Position numbers and translations under genes: made by a program
NCBI GenBank assembly: GCA_946480015.1
Contig: CAMLIL010000009.1
Span: 29,772-93,771, forward strand
Length of the DNA stretch: 64,000 nt
DNA from: an uncultured Oxalobacteraceae bacterium
GTDB lineage: Bacteria > Pseudomonadota > Gammaproteobacteria > Burkholderiales > Burkholderiaceae
Direction of reading: 5' to 3'
The notes under the pieces: model-generated
The model's database searches: none
What the model saw: only the letters and a program-made list of their open reading frames with translations
What the model was told of the DNA's origin: nothing
Shown here: one piece after another, positions 1-10,555 of the stretch
How the letters are laid out: each line of letters starts with the position of its first letter
Position numbering within the stretch: the stretch's first letter is position 1

Positions 1-219
1 GGCGTTGAGCGCCATCCGCAGCAGCATGAACGCGGGCACGCAGAGCCACAGCGCGGCGCCGGCTGGATTGAGGGCCAGCGCCATGCCGTAAGCGAGCGAG
101 AGCAGCATGGCGAACACGGTCACCTGATTGGGTGTGACGCGCAGGCGGCCCAGCCCATCAAGCAGGGGGCGCAGCAGTTGCTGGAAGCGTGGCTTGAGCT
201 GGTAGATCGATACGGTCAT
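1..219 (-). CDS. ynbA: CDP-alcohol phosphatidyltransferase (YnbA-like), 5' part only
   Basis: Only the first 73 codons are present; the gene runs off the left edge. The translation begins MTVSIYQLKPRFQQLLRP and ends RMALNA. It resembles the start of E. coli YnbA, which has LYQIKP, SLLRP and RMALNALDG at matching places. The family moves a phosphatidyl group from a CDP-activated lipid to an alcohol acceptor at the inner membrane. The catalytic DGxxAR...GxxxDxxxD motif would follow just outside the window, so it cannot be checked. The start codon lies inside the 3' end of the upstream ynbD-like gene (62-nt overlap, different frame), which suggests translational coupling. Confidence 0.8.
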   Translation of the reverse strand, partial: MTVSIYQLKPRFQQLLRPLLDGLGRLRVTPNQVTVFAMLLSLAYGMALALNPAGAALWLCVPAFMLLRMALNA

Positions 220-1306
220 GGGGGTGCCGCTCCATGTATAAATTGGCAATGAATATACTACGGCTGTAACCCATCGCACAATGCAGATAGACGATGCGCC
301 CCGCAGCGATGTGCCGCGCGACGGCGCCGACCGCCAGCTCGATGGCATCCATCGGCGGCGCCACCAGGTCCAGCATCGGCACGTGCACATAATGGGCGCC
401 GCGCAGCGCTGGCGTCTCGCTCAGTTCGTTGGCCAGATCGATGACGGCGCAGCCGGGCGGCAGCATTGCCGCCTCGCTCGCGCTCAGCCTGCGTCCGGCC
501 AGCAGCTGCGCAGTCATCTGCCTGAACGCGGTCTTCTCGTAGCGGCGCACGCATTGCCAGGTCATCCAGTAGCCCAGCAGGTAGGGCCAATACAGCAGAT
601 AGCTCGATAAGGGATAGCCTGCGCCGCGCTTGCGCAGGAAGTCCGCGTCCGCGCGGGCATAGGCCAGCGCGATGGCAAGCGGATACAGCGCCAGCGGCCA
701 TGGGCAGGTCAGGGCCAGCACGCCGGCGCCCATCACATAATTGAAGGCCACGCTCGCCTTGCGCACCAGCGCGATGGCGGCGGCGCCGAGCAGCAGACCG
801 CCCGCCACGTCGATGGCGTGGTGCTGCCAGGTGAACAGCGTCGACACCGCCACCAGCGCCAGCCACGCCCTGCCGACCGCACTACGGAACACGGTACCGA
901 AGATCACGCAGTACGCCACGTGCAGCGACGGAAACTGGTTGTACGGCTGGTCCACCAGCGCCAGCAGCTCGAACAGCGCGCTTGGGAACGCCGCGTCGAC
1001 AAGCGGGCGCGTGCCGGAAAAGCGCAGCGGATAGAGCACGAAGATCAGGCTGGCGGCGATGGTGGCGAACAGCAGGCGGGCGCTCAACACCCGATCGTCG
1101 CGCGCAACCCAAAAACTGGCGACGAACAGCGCGCCGGAAGTCATGTAGGGCACCACCATCCAGGGGATGAAGGCAATCGCGCTGTCGATGCCGAACACGA
1201 TGTGGCGCGTCACGCCGGCGCGCTGCGCGGCCAGGTTGGCCACGGTGTAGCAGAGGCCGAACACGGCCAGATTGAGCAGCAGGTGCAAGGTTCTTCTGAG
1301 CGCCAT
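158..1306 (-). CDS. ynbD: Membrane PAP2 / dual-specificity phosphatase fusion (YnbD-like)
   Basis: The 382-residue protein has a multi-span membrane part followed by a cytosolic phosphatase domain. The membrane part carries PAP2-type signatures: FPSLHVAY near residue 125 and a TWQHHAIDVAGG block near residue 160. The C-terminal part holds the Cys-phosphatase loop HCAMGYSRS (HCx5RS) near residue 342. This PAP2 plus tyrosine/dual-specificity phosphatase arrangement is that of E. coli YnbD. With the ynbA-like gene directly downstream it probably forms a phospholipid headgroup synthesis/turnover operon. E. coli has ynbA-B-C-D; here ynbD precedes ynbA. The gene is divergent from the patatin gene across about 50 nt. 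Substrate is unknown. Confidence 0.8.
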   Translation of the reverse strand: MALRRTLHLLLNLAVFGLCYTVANLAAQRAGVTRHIVFGIDSAIAFIPWMVVPYMTSGALFVASFWVARDDRVLSARLLFATIAASLIFVLYPLRFSGTRPLVDAAFPSALFELLALVDQPYNQFPSLHVAYCVIFGTVFRSAVGRAWLALVAVSTLFTWQHHAIDVAGGLLLGAAAIALVRKASVAFNYVMGAGVLALTCPWPLALYPLAIALAYARADADFLRKRGAGYPLSSYLLYWPYLLGYWMTWQCVRRYEKTAFRQMTAQLLAGRRLSASEAAMLPPGCAVIDLANELSETPALRGAHYVHVPMLDLVAPPMDAIELAVGAVARHIAAGRIVYLHCAMGYSRSIFIANLYMERHPHDRIDLPAQATLPATAAPPA

Positions 1307-1355
1307 CGAAAAAGTTCCTGTTGCACTTCCGTCAATTAGGGCATCATTCTAGCCC

Positions 1356-2384
1356 ATGACGGATCTGCATAAATATCAGCGCTGCATGGTGATGGCCGGA
1401 GGCGGATTCCGCTTCGGCTACTACCTGGGCATGCATGCCGCGGCCGAGGAAGTGGGCATGGCGCCGGACCTGCTGCTGGCCAGCTGCGGCGGCTCGATCG
1501 CGGCGGCCGTGATCCAGGCCCTGCCCGACGACGGCGCGCGCCGCCGCTGGGTGGCTTCGCGCCCCATGTACGACTTTTTGTGCGGCCTGCAGTCGACTCC
1601 GAAGGCGGCGCCGGGGCGCTCGTTGGTCCATGCCGTGCGGCGCGCTGTGCGGCGCAGCGGCGCCGCGCGCATCCCCGATCTGTTCGACGACTACATGTTC
1701 GACGTGCCCGCGCGCTTGCCGCTGCCGCCGATGTCCCGGCCGTCGGTTGCTGTCGCCATCGTCGGCGCGAAGCTGCTGTTCAAACCGGAAGACGTGGGCC
1801 AGCCGCGCGCCGGACGCCGGCTGTTTGCCGAAGCGGTGTTCTGCCCTGCGCGCGCGGCATGCCTGCTGAGCGATGCGCGCTCGCCCATGCACGATCCGCG
1901 CTGGGGCGGCGATGCCATCGCGCCGCGCCTGATCGCCGACGCCGACATGCCGGTGGCGGACGCGGTGCGCATCTCGATCGCCGACATGTTTTACTTTCGC
2001 TGCCACTCGCGCGGCGCGGAGCATTACAGCGGCGGGGTGATCGACCTGTTCCCGATCGAGGTAGCGCATATGCTGGCCGAGAGCGTGATCATGGAGCGCA
2101 AAGCTCCGTTCAACCGTTTGCTGGCCCTGCCCGCCTTGCGCAGCGTGTTCGGCATCGACGGCAACGTGCGTCTGCGCCACGTGCATGCGCAGCACGCCGA
2201 TGCCTGGATCGATACGTCCGACATGGACCGCGCGCTCAGGTCGAACGGCGTGCGCAAGCGGCTGGCATGGCGCGAAAACCGCATTCGCCTCACGCCGGCG
2301 CCGGATTACGCCGCCTATGCCGCCGGCATCGACGCGCAGTGGCAGTTCGGCTACCGCTGCGCCATGAAAGCCTTCAAGCCATGA
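1356..2384 (+). CDS. Patatin-like phospholipase family protein
   Basis: This 342-residue protein opens with the patatin oxyanion-hole pattern GGGFRFGYYLGMH (residues 15-27). The nucleophile elbow SCGGSIAAA follows near residues 43-51, where the usual GxSxG ends in Ala instead of Gly. No signal peptide or membrane segment is seen, so it probably acts in the cytosol or at the inner leaflet. Patatin enzymes hydrolyse acyl esters of phospholipids. The stop codon overlaps the start of the SDR gene by 4 nt (ATGA), so the two are co-translated. Divergence from the ynbD/ynbA-like genes suggests a shared lipid-remodelling role (inference). Confidence 0.75.
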   Translation: MTDLHKYQRCMVMAGGGFRFGYYLGMHAAAEEVGMAPDLLLASCGGSIAAAVIQALPDDGARRRWVASRPMYDFLCGLQSTPKAAPGRSLVHAVRRAVRRSGAARIPDLFDDYMFDVPARLPLPPMSRPSVAVAIVGAKLLFKPEDVGQPRAGRRLFAEAVFCPARAACLLSDARSPMHDPRWGGDAIAPRLIADADMPVADAVRISIADMFYFRCHSRGAEHYSGGVIDLFPIEVAHMLAESVIMERKAPFNRLLALPALRSVFGIDGNVRLRHVHAQHADAWIDTSDMDRALRSNGVRKRLAWRENRIRLTPAPDYAAYAAGIDAQWQFGYRCAMKAFKP

Positions 2385-3082
2385 ATGTGATGATCATCGG
2401 CGGCACCAGCGGCATGGGCCTGGGATTGGCGCGTCATTATCTGAAACAGGGCGCGCGGGTGGCCGTTTGCGGGCGCGATGTGTCGAAGGCCGATGCGCAG
2501 CTGGTGGCGTACGAGTTCGATATCGCCGAGCGTGCGCTGGTTGATGCGGCGGTGGAAAGCTTTGCACGGGATGGGCTGGATCTGCTGGTCGTCAGCGCTG
2601 GCTGCTATGGCGACGCGGCGGCGCTGGCGGCCGATCCTGGGGTTGCCGGGCGCATGATGGCGACCAATGTGCGGGGGCTGATGAACGCCTTCGATGCCGG
2701 CGCGCGGGTGATGCGGCGCGGCGGGCAGTTGGCCGCCATCGCGTCGGTGGCCGGGCTGCTGCGCGATTATCCGGGCGCATCCCTGTACAGCGCGAACAAG
2801 CGCGCCGTGATCGCCTTGTGCGGCTTGTACCGCAAGACGCTGGAGGGTATCGATGTCACCGTGATCGTGCCCGGCTATGTGGATACGGCCAGGCTGCGTG
2901 AACTCAATGGAGGCGATGCCAGCGGCAAGCCGTTCTTGGTCAGTGAAGCGCGGGCGGTGGAGAACATCGCCCGTGCGATCGCGGCGCGCAGGGAAACGGC
3001 GGTGTTCCCCTGGCAGATGCTGTGGCTGATCCGGCTATTCAATCTGCTGCCGGTTTTTTTGCGCCGGCTGCGCCGCAAGTGA
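2381..3082 (+). CDS. Short-chain dehydrogenase/reductase (SDR)
   Basis: The 233-residue protein begins MNVMIIGGTSGMGLGLAR, a Rossmann nucleotide-binding loop (GGTSGMG, TGxxxGxG type). The catalytic part has SVAG near residue 127 and YSANK (YxxxK) near residue 140, plus a VPGYVDT segment typical of SDRs. A hydrophobic C-terminus (WQMLWLIRLFNLLPVFLRRL) may bind the membrane. The start is set by the ATGA overlap with the patatin gene. Substrate unknown; a lipid-linked alcohol or ketone is plausible from context only. Confidence 0.8.
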   Translation: MNVMIIGGTSGMGLGLARHYLKQGARVAVCGRDVSKADAQLVAYEFDIAERALVDAAVESFARDGLDLLVVSAGCYGDAAALAADPGVAGRMMATNVRGLMNAFDAGARVMRRGGQLAAIASVAGLLRDYPGASLYSANKRAVIALCGLYRKTLEGIDVTVIVPGYVDTARLRELNGGDASGKPFLVSEARAVENIARAIAARRETAVFPWQMLWLIRLFNLLPVFLRRLRRK

Positions 3083-3083
3083 C

Positions 3084-3109
3084 GTCGTCCTCGCGAACGC
3101 GGGGACGAC
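3084..3109. repeat. REP-like palindromic element, copy 1
   Basis: An imperfect palindrome with arms GTCGTCC and GGACGAC around a TCGCGAACGCGG core sits directly after the SDR stop codon. Related copies occur at 10561-10586 and 29841-29867. All are intergenic and next to gene 3' ends, as expected for REP-type elements. Confidence 0.6.
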
Positions 3110-3113
3110 AGCA

Positions 3114-3293
3114 TCAGTCCAGCGAATCCTTCAGCTTTTCTTCCGCGTCACCCAGCTTTTCCTGGGTCTTTCCCTCAACCTGATTCTTCAAGCCCTTGAC
3201 CTGCTGTTCCGTACTTCCCACCAGCTTGCCGGCTTCTTCCTGAATCTTGCCGCCAATATCTTGCAGTTTGCCGTTGATTTGGTTGCCATTCAT
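3114..3293 (-). CDS. CsbD family stress-response protein
   Basis: This 59-residue hydrophilic, Lys/Glu/Gln-rich protein contains GKLQDIGGKIQEEAGKLVG, the CsbD pattern of repeated GK...G segments. The start at 3293 is preceded by AAGGAG at proper spacing. The open frame extends further upstream, but that part has no CsbD similarity. CsbD proteins are small and abundant under general stress; their biochemical role is unresolved. A close paralogue lies just upstream (3419-3598), separated by a terminator. Confidence 0.85.
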   Translation of the reverse strand: MNGNQINGKLQDIGGKIQEEAGKLVGSTEQQVKGLKNQVEGKTQEKLGDAEEKLKDSLD

Positions 3294-3370
3294 GTTGAGC
3301 TCCTTGTTATCGTTGGTGAGGTCAGCATATCGCCCCACCCGGCAGCCCTCTGTTCGGATACGCACATAGC

Positions 3371-3398
3371 AAAAAACCCGGCGTCGAAGCCGGGTTTT
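3371..3398 (-). terminator. Intrinsic terminator of the upstream csbD-like gene
   Basis: A 10-bp perfect stem (AAAACCCGGC/GCCGGGTTTT) with a 6-nt loop. Read on the minus strand it ends in TTTTTT. It lies 20 nt after the stop of the CsbD gene at 3419-3598 and separates the two csbD transcripts. Confidence 0.85.
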
Positions 3399-3418
3399 CA
3401 AACAGCGCGCCGGGGCGC

Positions 3419-3598
3419 CTAGCGGTTGCCGCGGTCGATCGCGTCTTTCAGATCGCCAGTCTTTTCCTGCACCTTGCCTTCAACCTGCTTGCCCAGCCCT
3501 TTGGCTTGCTGCTCACTGCTGCCGACTACCTTGCCGACTTCTTCCTGGATCTTCCCGCCAATGTCTTTGGCTTTGCCTTTGATTTGGTCCTGGTTCAT
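3419..3598 (-). CDS. CsbD family stress-response protein (paralogue)
   Basis: A 59-residue CsbD protein beginning MNQDQIKGKAKDIGGKIQEE. It has the same length as its neighbour at 3114-3293 and long identical blocks (DIGGKIQEE, EQQ, VEGK.QEK), so the pair is a tandem duplication. A purine-rich GAGGTAAGGA stretch precedes the ATG. It has its own terminator at 3371-3398, so the copies can be expressed separately. Confidence 0.85.
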   Translation of the reverse strand: MNQDQIKGKAKDIGGKIQEEVGKVVGSSEQQAKGLGKQVEGKVQEKTGDLKDAIDRGNR

Positions 3599-3689
3599 GT
3601 CCTTACCTCTTTGGTGAGTGACTAAAATCGCACTGCCTGCGTGCGAAATCAAAGTATCTTCCCCAATGCAAAGTTGTTCTGTTCGCTAA

Positions 3690-4328
3690 TTAACCATTCT
3701 GGACAATTGATTTGCGCCACACGCTGGCCAGCCAGGGCTGCTGCTCGAGCGGCAAGCCTTGCGGCCGGTAGTAATGGTGTACATACTCGAAGCCGGCCAC
3801 ATTCATGAACTGCTGCCACTGCGCCAGATCGTGGTAGCTGCCATAGCGCTCACCGATCCACCCTTCCTGGTTCTGCCCGCGCGGGTTGGAGGCGAACAGC
3901 ACGCCGCCCGGCTTGAGGCAGGCGTGCAGCTCGCCCAGCACCTTGGGCAGGGCCGCGCGCGGAACGTGAAACAGCACGGCGTTGGCGAACACCCCGTCGA
4001 AGCGGGCGGGCGGCAGGTCGAGGTGAACCAGATCCTGCCGCCACACCTCGCAGCCGCTGTAGGCGCGCGCCATCCCGACAAAGCGCGCCGCGCCGTCCAC
4101 GCCGATGGCGCGGTGCCCGAGCGCGCTGAAGGTCTTCAGGTCGCGCCCCGGCCCGCAGCCGACGTCAAGGATGGTGTACGGCGCCTCGCCGTCGATCGCC
4201 TGCAGCAGCGCGGCGATGTTCTGGCTGACATCGTGATCGATCGTGCCGTGGAAGAACTGCTCGGCGTTGCGCTCGTAGTGCTCGAGCGTACGCCGGGTGA
4301 TTGCGTCGATGTCCGGCTCGCTCACCAT
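3690..4328 (-). CDS. Class I SAM-dependent methyltransferase
   Basis: The 212-residue protein has the SAM-binding motif ILDVGCGPGRDL near residues 53-64, an acidic VDG after the second strand, and FDGVFANAVLFHV at the motif IV/post-I region. The start MVSEPDID is chosen because it overlaps the last 7 nt of the M13 peptidase gene in another frame; the longer open frame upstream is antisense-like noise. Small-molecule methylation is likely, acceptor unknown. It is probably co-transcribed with the two peptidases upstream. Confidence 0.8.
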   Translation of the reverse strand: MVSEPDIDAITRRTLEHYERNAEQFFHGTIDHDVSQNIAALLQAIDGEAPYTILDVGCGPGRDLKTFSALGHRAIGVDGAARFVGMARAYSGCEVWRQDLVHLDLPPARFDGVFANAVLFHVPRAALPKVLGELHACLKPGGVLFASNPRGQNQEGWIGERYGSYHDLAQWQQFMNVAGFEYVHHYYRPQGLPLEQQPWLASVWRKSIVQNG

Positions 4329-6352
4329 ACCCGCACACGCTCCTCGGGTGCCAGGTACAGCGTCTGGCCGGGCTTGACGTCGAAGGCCTTGTACCACGCG
4401 TCGATATTGCGCACGATGGCGGTGCGGTACGGCGCCGGCGCGTGGCCGTCGGTCAGGATGCGCTGGCGCAGGGCCGGCTCGCGCACCTTGGTTTGCCAGG
4501 CGCGCGCAAACCCGGTGAAAAATTCGCGGTCGGCTTCGGGTGGCACCGGCTTGCCGCCGAAGCTGGCGTGGTAGCCATCGAGCGAGGCGGCCACGCCGGC
4601 CAGGTCGGCCAGGTTTTCGCTCAGGGTCAGCTGACCATTGACCGCCAGATCGGGGAACGGCTTGTAGGCGGAGAACTGCGCCACCAGCTTGCTCGATGCG
4701 GCCTTGAAATGCTCCATGTCGGCCTTGGTCCACCAGTCGCGCAGGCGGCCCTGGGCGTCGAACTGGGACCCCTGGTCGTCGAAGCTGTGGCTGATCTCGT
4801 GGCCGATGATCGAGCCGATCGCGCCGTAGTTGACGGCGTCGGATGCGGCCCCGTCGAAGAACGGCGGCTGCAGGATCGCCGCGGGCATGTTAATGGCGTT
4901 CTGCACCGGCAGATTGACCGCGTTGACCAGATGCGGCGGCATGGCCCATTCGGTGTTGTCCGGCTTTTTCTTGAGCTTGGCGATGGCGCGCGCATAAGCG
5001 AATTCCTCGGCGCGCTGGGCGTTGCCGTAGGCGTCGGTCGGCGACACCTGCAAACCCGAGTACGACATCCAGTGGTCCGGGTAGCCGACGCCGACGTACA
5101 GCGACTTGAGCTTTTGGCGCGCCTGCGCGCGCGTGGCCGGAGCCATCCAGTCGAGCTTTTCGATGCGGCGATCAAATGCGGCGATGATGTTGGCCACCAT
5201 CTTTTGCACGCGCGCCTTGTGCTCGGCGGGGAAGTAGCGCTCCACGTACATGCGCCCTACCGCTTCGTCCAGCGCGGCGTTGGTGGCGGCCAGCGCGCGC
5301 TTCCAGCGCAGCGCCTGCTGCGGCGTGCCGGCCAGGACTTTGGCATGCAGATTGAAGTATTCCTCGCCGAAGGCTTTGGGCAGCACGCCGGCGAAGCGGC
5401 TGATCTGGTGGAAGGCCAGGTAATCCTTCCATTGGGCCAGCTCGCCGTCGGCCACCAGCCTGGCGGCGCCGCTGACCGCGCCCGGATGCCAGACGATGAA
5501 GCGCTGCGCGTCGTTCAGGCGTGCGCTGTCGAAGAAGGTTTTCCAGTCGATCCCGGGCGCCTTGCGGCGGAAATCGGTCAGGGTCCAGGTGTTGTTGGCC
5601 TTCTGCACATCAGCCGACACTTCGCGGCTGGTGTGGGACTGGGCGATCTTCATTTCCAGGTCGAACACGCGTGCCGCGCGCGCGTCGGCGTCGTCGACAC
5701 CGGCCAGCCTGAACATGGCCGCGATGTGCTGGCGGTACGCATTGCAGTAGCCCTGCATGCGCTCGCCGGCATCGAGGTAGTAGGCGCGGTCGGGCATGCC
5801 GAGCCCGCCCTGCAGCAGGTAGGGCACGTTGTGCGCAGGATCGTTCAGGCTCTTCGATACCCACAGCCCGAACAGGTTTTCGGTGTGGAAGTTGGTGTCG
5901 TTGAGCGGGTCGACGTCGGCCCGCAGCGACGCGCCCAGCGCGCGCACCAGCGCGGCCTTGTCGCCGATGGCGGCGATGCGCTCGAGCGCGGGTTTGAGCG
6001 GGGCAATGCCACGCTGTTCGATCGCCGCTTCGTCCATGAAGGCGCGGTAATAGTCGGCCACCTGGCGGACATCGGGGCGCGCCTTGGGATCGGCGGCGGC
6101 CGCTTCGATCAGCTTGGCGATGCGCTCGTTGCTGGTCTCGGCCATGGCGGCGAACGCGCCCCAGCTGCTGCGGTCGGCCGGGATCTCGGTCCTGGCCTGC
6201 CATTCGCCATTGACATAGTTATAGAAGTCGTCGCCGGGCAATACCGCCAGTGCCGCCGCCTGCGCGGGCGGCGGCGCGGTCTGGGCGGGGGCATGCGCGG
6301 GGACCAGGGTGGCGCCCAGCAGCGCCAGAATCAATGCGGCTTGTTTGCTCAT
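4322..6352 (-). CDS. M13 family zinc metallopeptidase (neprilysin/PepO-like), exported
   Basis: A 676-residue protein with an N-terminal signal peptide (MSKQAALILALLGATLVPAHA). It carries the M13 zinc site HEISHSFDD at residues 518-526 and the third ligand in ENLADLAG near residue 579. It ends in RVRVW, as M13 enzymes do (xRVW). A DDFYNYVNGEW block at the mature N-terminus is also typical. The family cleaves oligopeptides, here probably in the periplasm. It lies 41 nt downstream of the M1 aminopeptidase, so the two form an exported peptidase pair. Confidence 0.92.
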   Translation of the reverse strand: MSKQAALILALLGATLVPAHAPAQTAPPPAQAAALAVLPGDDFYNYVNGEWQARTEIPADRSSWGAFAAMAETSNERIAKLIEAAAADPKARPDVRQVADYYRAFMDEAAIEQRGIAPLKPALERIAAIGDKAALVRALGASLRADVDPLNDTNFHTENLFGLWVSKSLNDPAHNVPYLLQGGLGMPDRAYYLDAGERMQGYCNAYRQHIAAMFRLAGVDDADARAARVFDLEMKIAQSHTSREVSADVQKANNTWTLTDFRRKAPGIDWKTFFDSARLNDAQRFIVWHPGAVSGAARLVADGELAQWKDYLAFHQISRFAGVLPKAFGEEYFNLHAKVLAGTPQQALRWKRALAATNAALDEAVGRMYVERYFPAEHKARVQKMVANIIAAFDRRIEKLDWMAPATRAQARQKLKSLYVGVGYPDHWMSYSGLQVSPTDAYGNAQRAEEFAYARAIAKLKKKPDNTEWAMPPHLVNAVNLPVQNAINMPAAILQPPFFDGAASDAVNYGAIGSIIGHEISHSFDDQGSQFDAQGRLRDWWTKADMEHFKAASSKLVAQFSAYKPFPDLAVNGQLTLSENLADLAGVAASLDGYHASFGGKPVPPEADREFFTGFARAWQTKVREPALRQRILTDGHAPAPYRTAIVRNIDAWYKAFDVKPGQTLYLAPEERVRVW

Positions 6353-6393
6353 GATTGTCCTTTGTCGAAAATGTTCAACAGGTTTATCAGCAA

Positions 6394-9018
<2,625 letters not shown>

Positions 9019-9216
9019 AACGTGAATTTTCAGGAAAAGTTGTCCAGACTACACTTTAGCCCGGCGCGCGCGCCCGCGCCAGTGCGCTTGCGACGAACTG
9101 CAGCCGGGGCCGATAGTCTGCAAGATACAAGGCGTGTTCCGCAGCAACGAGAGTGTGGCGTGTGCGGCCGAATCGTACTATAGTCAAATCGCCCACCGAG
9201 AGGCGAAGGAGACACG

Positions 9217-10044
9217 ATGGACATCGACGCACTGCTGCACAATCCCAATTGCCTGCCGACCGCACCGAAAGTGGTCGACGAGCTGATCAGCAGCTTCCTG
9301 TATCCCAACGTGTCGGTCGACGAGATTGCCCGCAAGCTGTCCACCGATCCGGTGCTGTCGGCCAAGCTGCTGCGCCTGGCCAATTCGGCCTACTACCACG
9401 TCTCGCGCACCATCGGTAACATCGACGACGCCATCCGCATGCTCGGCTTCGTGACGGTGCGCACGCTGGTCATCAGCTCCGGCCTGGTGAGCGGCTTCAA
9501 GGCCGTGCCCGGGCTGGACCTGAAGCGCTTCTGGCGCTACAGCCTGAATACGGCGGTCGCGGCCAAGTGGCTGGCCAGGGAGGCGGCCGACAGTACCGAA
9601 CTGGCCTTCACCATCGGCATGATGCACGCGCTGGGCCAGCTGGTGATCCACACCGGCCTGCCCGAGGAAGCGCAGGAACTCGACAAGCTGACCGGGGTGT
9701 ATGAGCCGGGACGCAGCGCGGCCGAACTGGACGCCTTCGGTTTCGATGCCGGCGCGGTCGGCGCGGAACTGGCGCTGCGCTGGAAATTCCCGGATATTTT
9801 CGCCGCCACCATCCGTGCGTTTGCCGATCCGGCCCAGCATGGCGAGTGGAGCCGCCTGCCGGCGATCGTGCATCTGGCGGTGTGGCGCGCGCAGGCGCAG
9901 GAAAACGAGCTTGACGCCGACGAGATGGCCGCCACCTTGCCGGTGGACGTGGTGCGCTCGCTGGAACTCGATCCGGATACCCTGCTGGACGAGATGCCGC
10001 CGCTGTCGGAACTGGCGGAAGGACTGGAAGAACTGGTGCGCTAA
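9217..10044 (+). CDS. HDOD domain-containing protein
   Basis: A 275-residue stand-alone HDOD protein. Typical features are LPTAPKVVDEL at the N-terminus, IARKLSTDPVLSAKLLRLAN near residues 40-60, and IGNIDDAIRMLGF. HDOD domains are HD-related output or scaffold modules without the catalytic His/Asp set, found in signalling and often motility proteins. A clear GAAGGAG ribosome site precedes the ATG. No receiver or GGDEF domain is attached. A hairpin (10049-10082) follows the stop. Confidence 0.88.
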   Translation: MDIDALLHNPNCLPTAPKVVDELISSFLYPNVSVDEIARKLSTDPVLSAKLLRLANSAYYHVSRTIGNIDDAIRMLGFVTVRTLVISSGLVSGFKAVPGLDLKRFWRYSLNTAVAAKWLAREAADSTELAFTIGMMHALGQLVIHTGLPEEAQELDKLTGVYEPGRSAAELDAFGFDAGAVGAELALRWKFPDIFAATIRAFADPAQHGEWSRLPAIVHLAVWRAQAQENELDADEMAATLPVDVVRSLELDPDTLLDEMPPLSELAEGLEELVR

Positions 10045-10048
10045 CTTG

Positions 10049-10082
10049 GAGGCTGTTTCAAAATGGGCATTGAAACAGCCTC
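10049..10082. other. Perfect 12-bp inverted repeat (hairpin without T-tract)
   Basis: The arms GAGGCTGTTTCA and TGAAACAGCCTC are perfectly complementary with a 10-nt loop, directly after the HDOD gene. No run of T follows on either strand, so it is not a standard intrinsic terminator. It may be an mRNA 3'-end stabiliser or the remnant of a mobile-element terminus. Confidence 0.6.
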
Positions 10083-10156
10083 GTACCGCGAAGTCAATGA
10101 TGTTGGTATTACCACAAAATAAGTTGAAAATTTTTACGAATTCTTTCAAAAACGCC

Positions 10157-10183
10157 TAAAGTTTTCAACCGCAGCGCCGTTAT
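10157..10183 (+). promoter_or_regulatory. Sigma-28 (FliA) type promoter
   Basis: TAAAGTTT, 11 nt, then GCCGTTAT. This matches the flagellar sigma-28 consensus TAAAGTTT-N11-GCCGATAA at 8/8 and 6/8 positions with exact spacing. It lies 45 nt upstream of the fliT-like start codon and supports late flagellar control of that gene. Confidence 0.8.
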
Positions 10184-10227
10184 GGAAGGACACGCGGTAA
10201 TCCGCCGACACTTTTTTGGGTGCGCAC

Positions 10228-10509
10228 ATGACTTCCAACGACGTCCTCTCGATGTACGAAACGATCGCCGGCCTCACCGCCCGCATGGCGCTGGCCGCTC
10301 AGCATGGCGACTTCGAGACCCTGGCCCGCCTGGAAACCCAATGCGCGGCCGAATCTGCCGCAGCCTCGGGCGGCGCGCCTGCCCTGACCGGCGCCTCGCG
10401 CCAGCGCAAGATCGACCTGCTCAGGCAGATCATGGCCAACGACCGCGCCGTGCGCGCCGTGACCGAGCCCTGCCCGGTCGAGCATGCCATGCGCGCCCCG
10501 ACCCACTGA
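10228..10509 (+). CDS. fliT: FliT-like flagellar chaperone (orphan)
   Basis: A 93-residue, mostly helical protein. The N-terminal VLSMYETIAGLTARM and the central RQRKIDLLRQIMANDRAVR followed by LTEP-like VTEP resemble betaproteobacterial FliT. FliT binds the filament cap protein FliD in the cytosol, aids its export, and can restrain FlhDC. The usual partner fliS or fliD is not adjacent, but a sigma-28 promoter (10157-10183) lies just upstream, which supports the call. Ribosome-binding signal at the chosen ATG is weak; an in-frame TTG 12 nt upstream is an alternative. Confidence 0.68.
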   Translation: MTSNDVLSMYETIAGLTARMALAAQHGDFETLARLETQCAAESAAASGGAPALTGASRQRKIDLLRQIMANDRAVRAVTEPCPVEHAMRAPTH

Positions 10510-10527
10510 GAAACTTGAACGAATAAT

Positions 10528-10555
10528 AAAAAAAGCGCCGCGCGGCGCTTTTTTT
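10528..10555 (+). terminator. Intrinsic terminator after fliT-like gene
   Basis: A GCGCCG-CG-CGGCGC palindrome is flanked by seven A and seven T, so it can work on both strands. It lies about 20 nt after the fliT-like stop codon. Confidence 0.9.
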
